33,012 nt of DNA from CAZEYT01 sp964516295 (GTDB lineage: Bacteria > Verrucomicrobiota > Verrucomicrobiia > Chthoniobacterales > Terrimicrobiaceae): positions 1-33,012 of the forward strand of contig CAZEYT010000031.1 in NCBI GenBank assembly GCA_964516295.1. The letters are read 5' to 3'. The notes beneath the pieces are model-generated. The model made no database searches, was not told the DNA's origin, and saw nothing but the letters and a program-made list of their open reading frames with translations. This document shows positions 31,065-33,012 of this stretch, in pieces. Each line of letters starts with the position of its first letter. Position 1 is the first letter of the stretch. The position numbers and the translations under genes are program-made.

Positions 31065-31427
31065 TCACTCGCCGCGGTAGCTGCAGCGGGCGGACGGGGT
31101 CTCGTGAATGATGATCTCGGCGAGCTCGGGAAGGGAGGGCTGGAGCTTTTTCCACAGCCAGGCTGCCATCATCTCGATGGTGGGATTTTCCAACCCTTCG
31201 ATCTCATTAAGGTAGGAGTGGTCGAGTTGCTCGACGAGCGGCTTCATGGCCCTGCTGATTTCGGCATGGTCGTAAAGCCAGCCTGTGGCGGGATTTACCT
31301 CGCCCTCGACGCAAACTTCGATGGTGAAGGTGTGCCCGTGGAGTTTGGCGCACTTGTGTCCTGGCGGGACATTCGGAAGGCTCTGAGCGGCTTCGACGAT
31401 GAAATCTTTGGAGAGGCGGACTTTCAT
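31065..31427 (-). CDS. queD: 6-carboxy-5,6,7,8-tetrahydropterin synthase QueD (altered zinc site)
   Basis: Queuosine pathway enzyme converting dihydroneopterin triphosphate to carboxy-tetrahydropterin; 120 residues. Catalytic C26 and zinc ligands H30 and H32 lie in PPGHKCAKLHGHTF. D69-H70 (EQLDHSYLN) and E109 (IIHETPSARC) complete the active site. The first zinc ligand of the family, the His in FEAAHRLP-like motifs (E. coli His16), is Gln15 here (EAAQSLPN). The other residues align with a constant offset of one from E. coli, so this is a real substitution. The ATG at 31427 begins the family-like sequence. It follows queE after 11 bases on the same strand. Confidence 0.92.
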   Translation of the reverse strand: MKVRLSKDFIVEAAQSLPNVPPGHKCAKLHGHTFTIEVCVEGEVNPATGWLYDHAEISRAMKPLVEQLDHSYLNEIEGLENPTIEMMAAWLWKKLQPSLPELAEIIIHETPSARCSYRGE

Positions 31428-31438
31428 GAAGCGCCACG

Positions 31439-32113
31439 TTATACGCCGCGGGCGCGGGGTTCCCAAATCATTTTGTGCATCTGAAGCTGAAAGCGCACCG
31501 GAAGCTTGTCCTCGATCATCCATTCGACGATATCGCGCGGCTCGATGCGACCGAAGACCGGACTGAACAGCACGGCATGCACCCGCGTGTCGAGGGCGTG
31601 TTCCCGTACCTGCGAGCGGCTCCACTCGTAATCGACGCGCGAGCCAATCACGAACTTAACCTCATCGCGACGGGTGAGGTGGGGGATGTTCTCGAAGAGA
31701 TTCCGCCCACACTCGCCGGAGTCGGGGCACTTGAGGTCCATGATCCGGTGAACGCGGGGATCGATTGATGAGATGTCGTGCGCCCCGCTCGTTTCGATCA
31801 GCACGGTGCGACCAAGATCGCAAAGGGCCTTCATCACCGGAAGAATGTTTTTTTGAAGAAGCGGCTCGCCACCCGTCACTTCGACGAGCGGACAATCGAA
31901 AGCCAGTGTGCTTGACAGAACATCGCCGAGGGTTTGTTTTTTCCCTTCGTAGAACGCGTATTCGGTATCGCAGTAGGTGCACCGAAGATCGCACGCGGTG
32001 AGTCGGATAAACACGCAGGGCAGTCCGGCCCATGTGCTCTCGCCCTGAATGGACTGGTAGATTTCGTTGACTTTAAGCGTGAGGGCTTCAGGAAAATCGT
32101 TGGGAAAGGACAT
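31439..32113 (-). CDS. queE: 7-carboxy-7-deazaguanine synthase QueE
   Basis: Radical SAM enzyme that makes 7-carboxy-7-deazaguanine from the QueD product; 224 residues. The N-terminal VNEIYQSIQGESTWAGLPCV is the QueE signature, and the cluster cysteines are C41, C45 and C48 (TACDLRCTYCDTEYAF). VTGGEPLLQ and the ending FQLQMHKMIWEPRARGV are also conserved. The ATG at 32113 is chosen because QueE similarity begins about ten residues later; a longer frame to 32287 runs through the upstream kinase gene. It overlaps that kinase gene by 26 bases and precedes queD, so both queuosine genes are expressed together. Confidence 0.95.
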   Translation of the reverse strand: MSFPNDFPEALTLKVNEIYQSIQGESTWAGLPCVFIRLTACDLRCTYCDTEYAFYEGKKQTLGDVLSSTLAFDCPLVEVTGGEPLLQKNILPVMKALCDLGRTVLIETSGAHDISSIDPRVHRIMDLKCPDSGECGRNLFENIPHLTRRDEVKFVIGSRVDYEWSRSQVREHALDTRVHAVLFSPVFGRIEPRDIVEWMIEDKLPVRFQLQMHKMIWEPRARGV

Positions 32114-33012
32114 CGGCTTTGTTGCGTTCAGCGAGGTAGAGACGGTGAATGGCGCGATCCGGGCGAACCGCGGCGGGGAGGCGAGGGGAGGAAATCGCGC
32201 GCCTGAGTTTCTCCAGCGCGAAGACGGCAGCTCCCCGCAGCGATGCCTCGGCTTCTGGATTTGGATAGACCGGTGCGCCCAAGACATTGGACAGGCGGCT
32301 CAGCGCGGATGGAGATTTCAGGATGCCGCCAGAGACGATCCACTTCGGCGGCGCTTCGCCGGGAAGCAAAGCGGCGATTTTCGCCAGGCGGAAATAAAAA
32401 CCTTCGGTGATGGCTTGGACGAGATCGACCGCGCCGGTCGCGTGGGTGATTCCGTGAATGACGCCGTGGTCGTCCTCGTTCCAATCCGGCGCGCGTTCGA
32501 CGCCCCAGAACGGAAGGACAGTGAGGCCGTGTTCGGGCCGGGGTCGGGCAGCCAGCGCGGCCTCCAAGGATGCGGGAGCGGGGAGGCGGAGGTTTTTCAC
32601 GGACCAAGCGTGCAGATTTCCCGCATTGCTCACCGCCCCGCCGACCAGATACCGCTCCGCATCCACGCGGTAGCAAAAAAGCCCGAGCGGGGCGCGGGCG
32701 ACCGGTCCGCTTTGCATCAGGCGGATCGCGGCACTGGTGCCGACATTGATCGCCGCAAGGCCGGGCTTTGTGGCTCCGGAGCCAAGATTGCTGGCCGCGC
32801 CGTCGCCGATAGCCGGAAACCAAGGAATTCCATTCCAGTGGGTTGGTTGATCCGAGATCGCATTCAGTTGAGCGGATTCCACGCCGCTCAGGTCGAGCAA
32901 AGCCGGGTTCCAGGTCAGCGAATTCGGGTCGTAAAGTCCTGTGCCCGTCGCCATGCCCTGCGCGCAGGTGGCTTCTCCGGTCAGTTGAAGTTGAAGCCAC
33001 TCGGCCGGGGAC
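32088..33012 (-). CDS. FGGY-family carbohydrate kinase (C-terminal part, gluconokinase-like)
   Basis: The 3' part of a gene running off the window end; about 308 residues are visible. SPAEWLQLQLTGEATCAQGM, then ATGTGLYDP, matches the end of the first actin-like domain of FGGY kinases. AAINVGTSAAIRL is the phosphate-binding motif opening the second domain, and WIVSGGILKSPSALSRLSNV, then PNPEAEASLRGAAVFALEKL, is its adenosine-binding end. These kinases phosphorylate sugars such as gluconate, xylulose or glycerol. Gluconate-type is a guess because the substrate residues lie mostly outside the window. An ATG at 32954 is internal, not the start. The 3' end overlaps queE by 26 bases. Confidence 0.82.
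   Translation of the reverse strand, partial: SPAEWLQLQLTGEATCAQGMATGTGLYDPNSLTWNPALLDLSGVESAQLNAISDQPTHWNGIPWFPAIGDGAASNLGSGATKPGLAAINVGTSAAIRLMQSGPVARAPLGLFCYRVDAERYLVGGAVSNAGNLHAWSVKNLRLPAPASLEAALAARPRPEHGLTVLPFWGVERAPDWNEDDHGVIHGITHATGAVDLVQAITEGFYFRLAKIAALLPGEAPPKWIVSGGILKSPSALSRLSNVLGAPVYPNPEAEASLRGAAVFALEKLRRAISSPRLPAAVRPDRAIHRLYLAERNKADVLSQRFS

Noticed and set aside
1..33012. CRISPR array, prophage, transposon, anti-phage defence island, tRNA or rRNA genes
   Set aside because: No regularly spaced direct repeats, integrase, transposase, phage structural or defence genes, and no tRNA-like cloverleaf was recognised by eye. A tRNAscan or Infernal run would be needed to exclude small RNAs fully.

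Overview
The window looks like chromosomal DNA from a Verrucomicrobiota bacterium, or a close PVC relative. This is inferred from four things: a PEP-CTERM sorting signal joined to autotransporter-type beta-strand repeat sequence, a TIM-barrel sugar isomerase of a kind I associate with that phylum, fairly high GC, and very little use of Shine-Dalgarno sequences. No phage, transposase, CRISPR array, rRNA or tRNA gene was recognised.

Layout. (1) 306-6742, plus strand: a sulfate-uptake operon with a YezD/DUF2292 protein, an OprB-type porin, a sulfate-binding protein, an M14 zinc hydrolase, permeases CysT and CysW, and ATPase CysA. (2) 6714-9737, minus: a GspF/PilC-type membrane protein, then an incomplete peptide ABC transporter (DppC- and DppD-like only). 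(3) 9782-11250, plus: a small Cys-rich membrane protein, then rpsU (bS21) overlapping a sugar-nucleotide-epimerase-like gene. (4) 11193-17145, minus: a tight operon ftsK - RodZ-like HTH gene - rimO - mnmA - cutA. (5) 17252-19583, minus: an NCS2/AzgA-type permease followed by a sugar isomerase pseudogene carrying three lesions. (6) 19778-23336, plus: an adenylate cyclase, then sufE, queG and a 2Fe-2S ferredoxin. (7) 23333-24146, minus: a broken PEP-CTERM/beta-repeat surface protein gene. (8) 24290-26798, plus: rplM-rpsI with promoter and terminator, a secreted protein of unknown function, and a GluR0-like ligand-gated potassium channel. (9) 26758-29890, minus: ruvA - ATP-grasp-like enzyme - amidohydrolase, linked by 4-base overlaps. 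(10) 29889-31064, plus: a secreted protein of unknown function and hpt. (11) 31065-33012, minus: a partial FGGY sugar kinase, queE and queD.

How the genes connect. Sulfur handling recurs: sulfate import (1), tRNA 2-thiolation by MnmA, methylthiolation by RimO, and SufE. Three queuosine genes (queD, queE, queG) are present at two loci. The genome is compact: neighbours overlap by 1-58 bases, convergent genes run into each other, and one divergent pair shares overlapping start codons.

The most notable items are the GluR0-like channel, the ruvA/ATP-grasp/amidohydrolase operon, a hairpin covering the only ribosome-binding-like sequence before the porin gene, the M14 hydrolase inside a sulfate operon, a QueD with one zinc ligand replaced, and an rpsU that keeps a clear Shine-Dalgarno sequence when nearly all its neighbours lack one.
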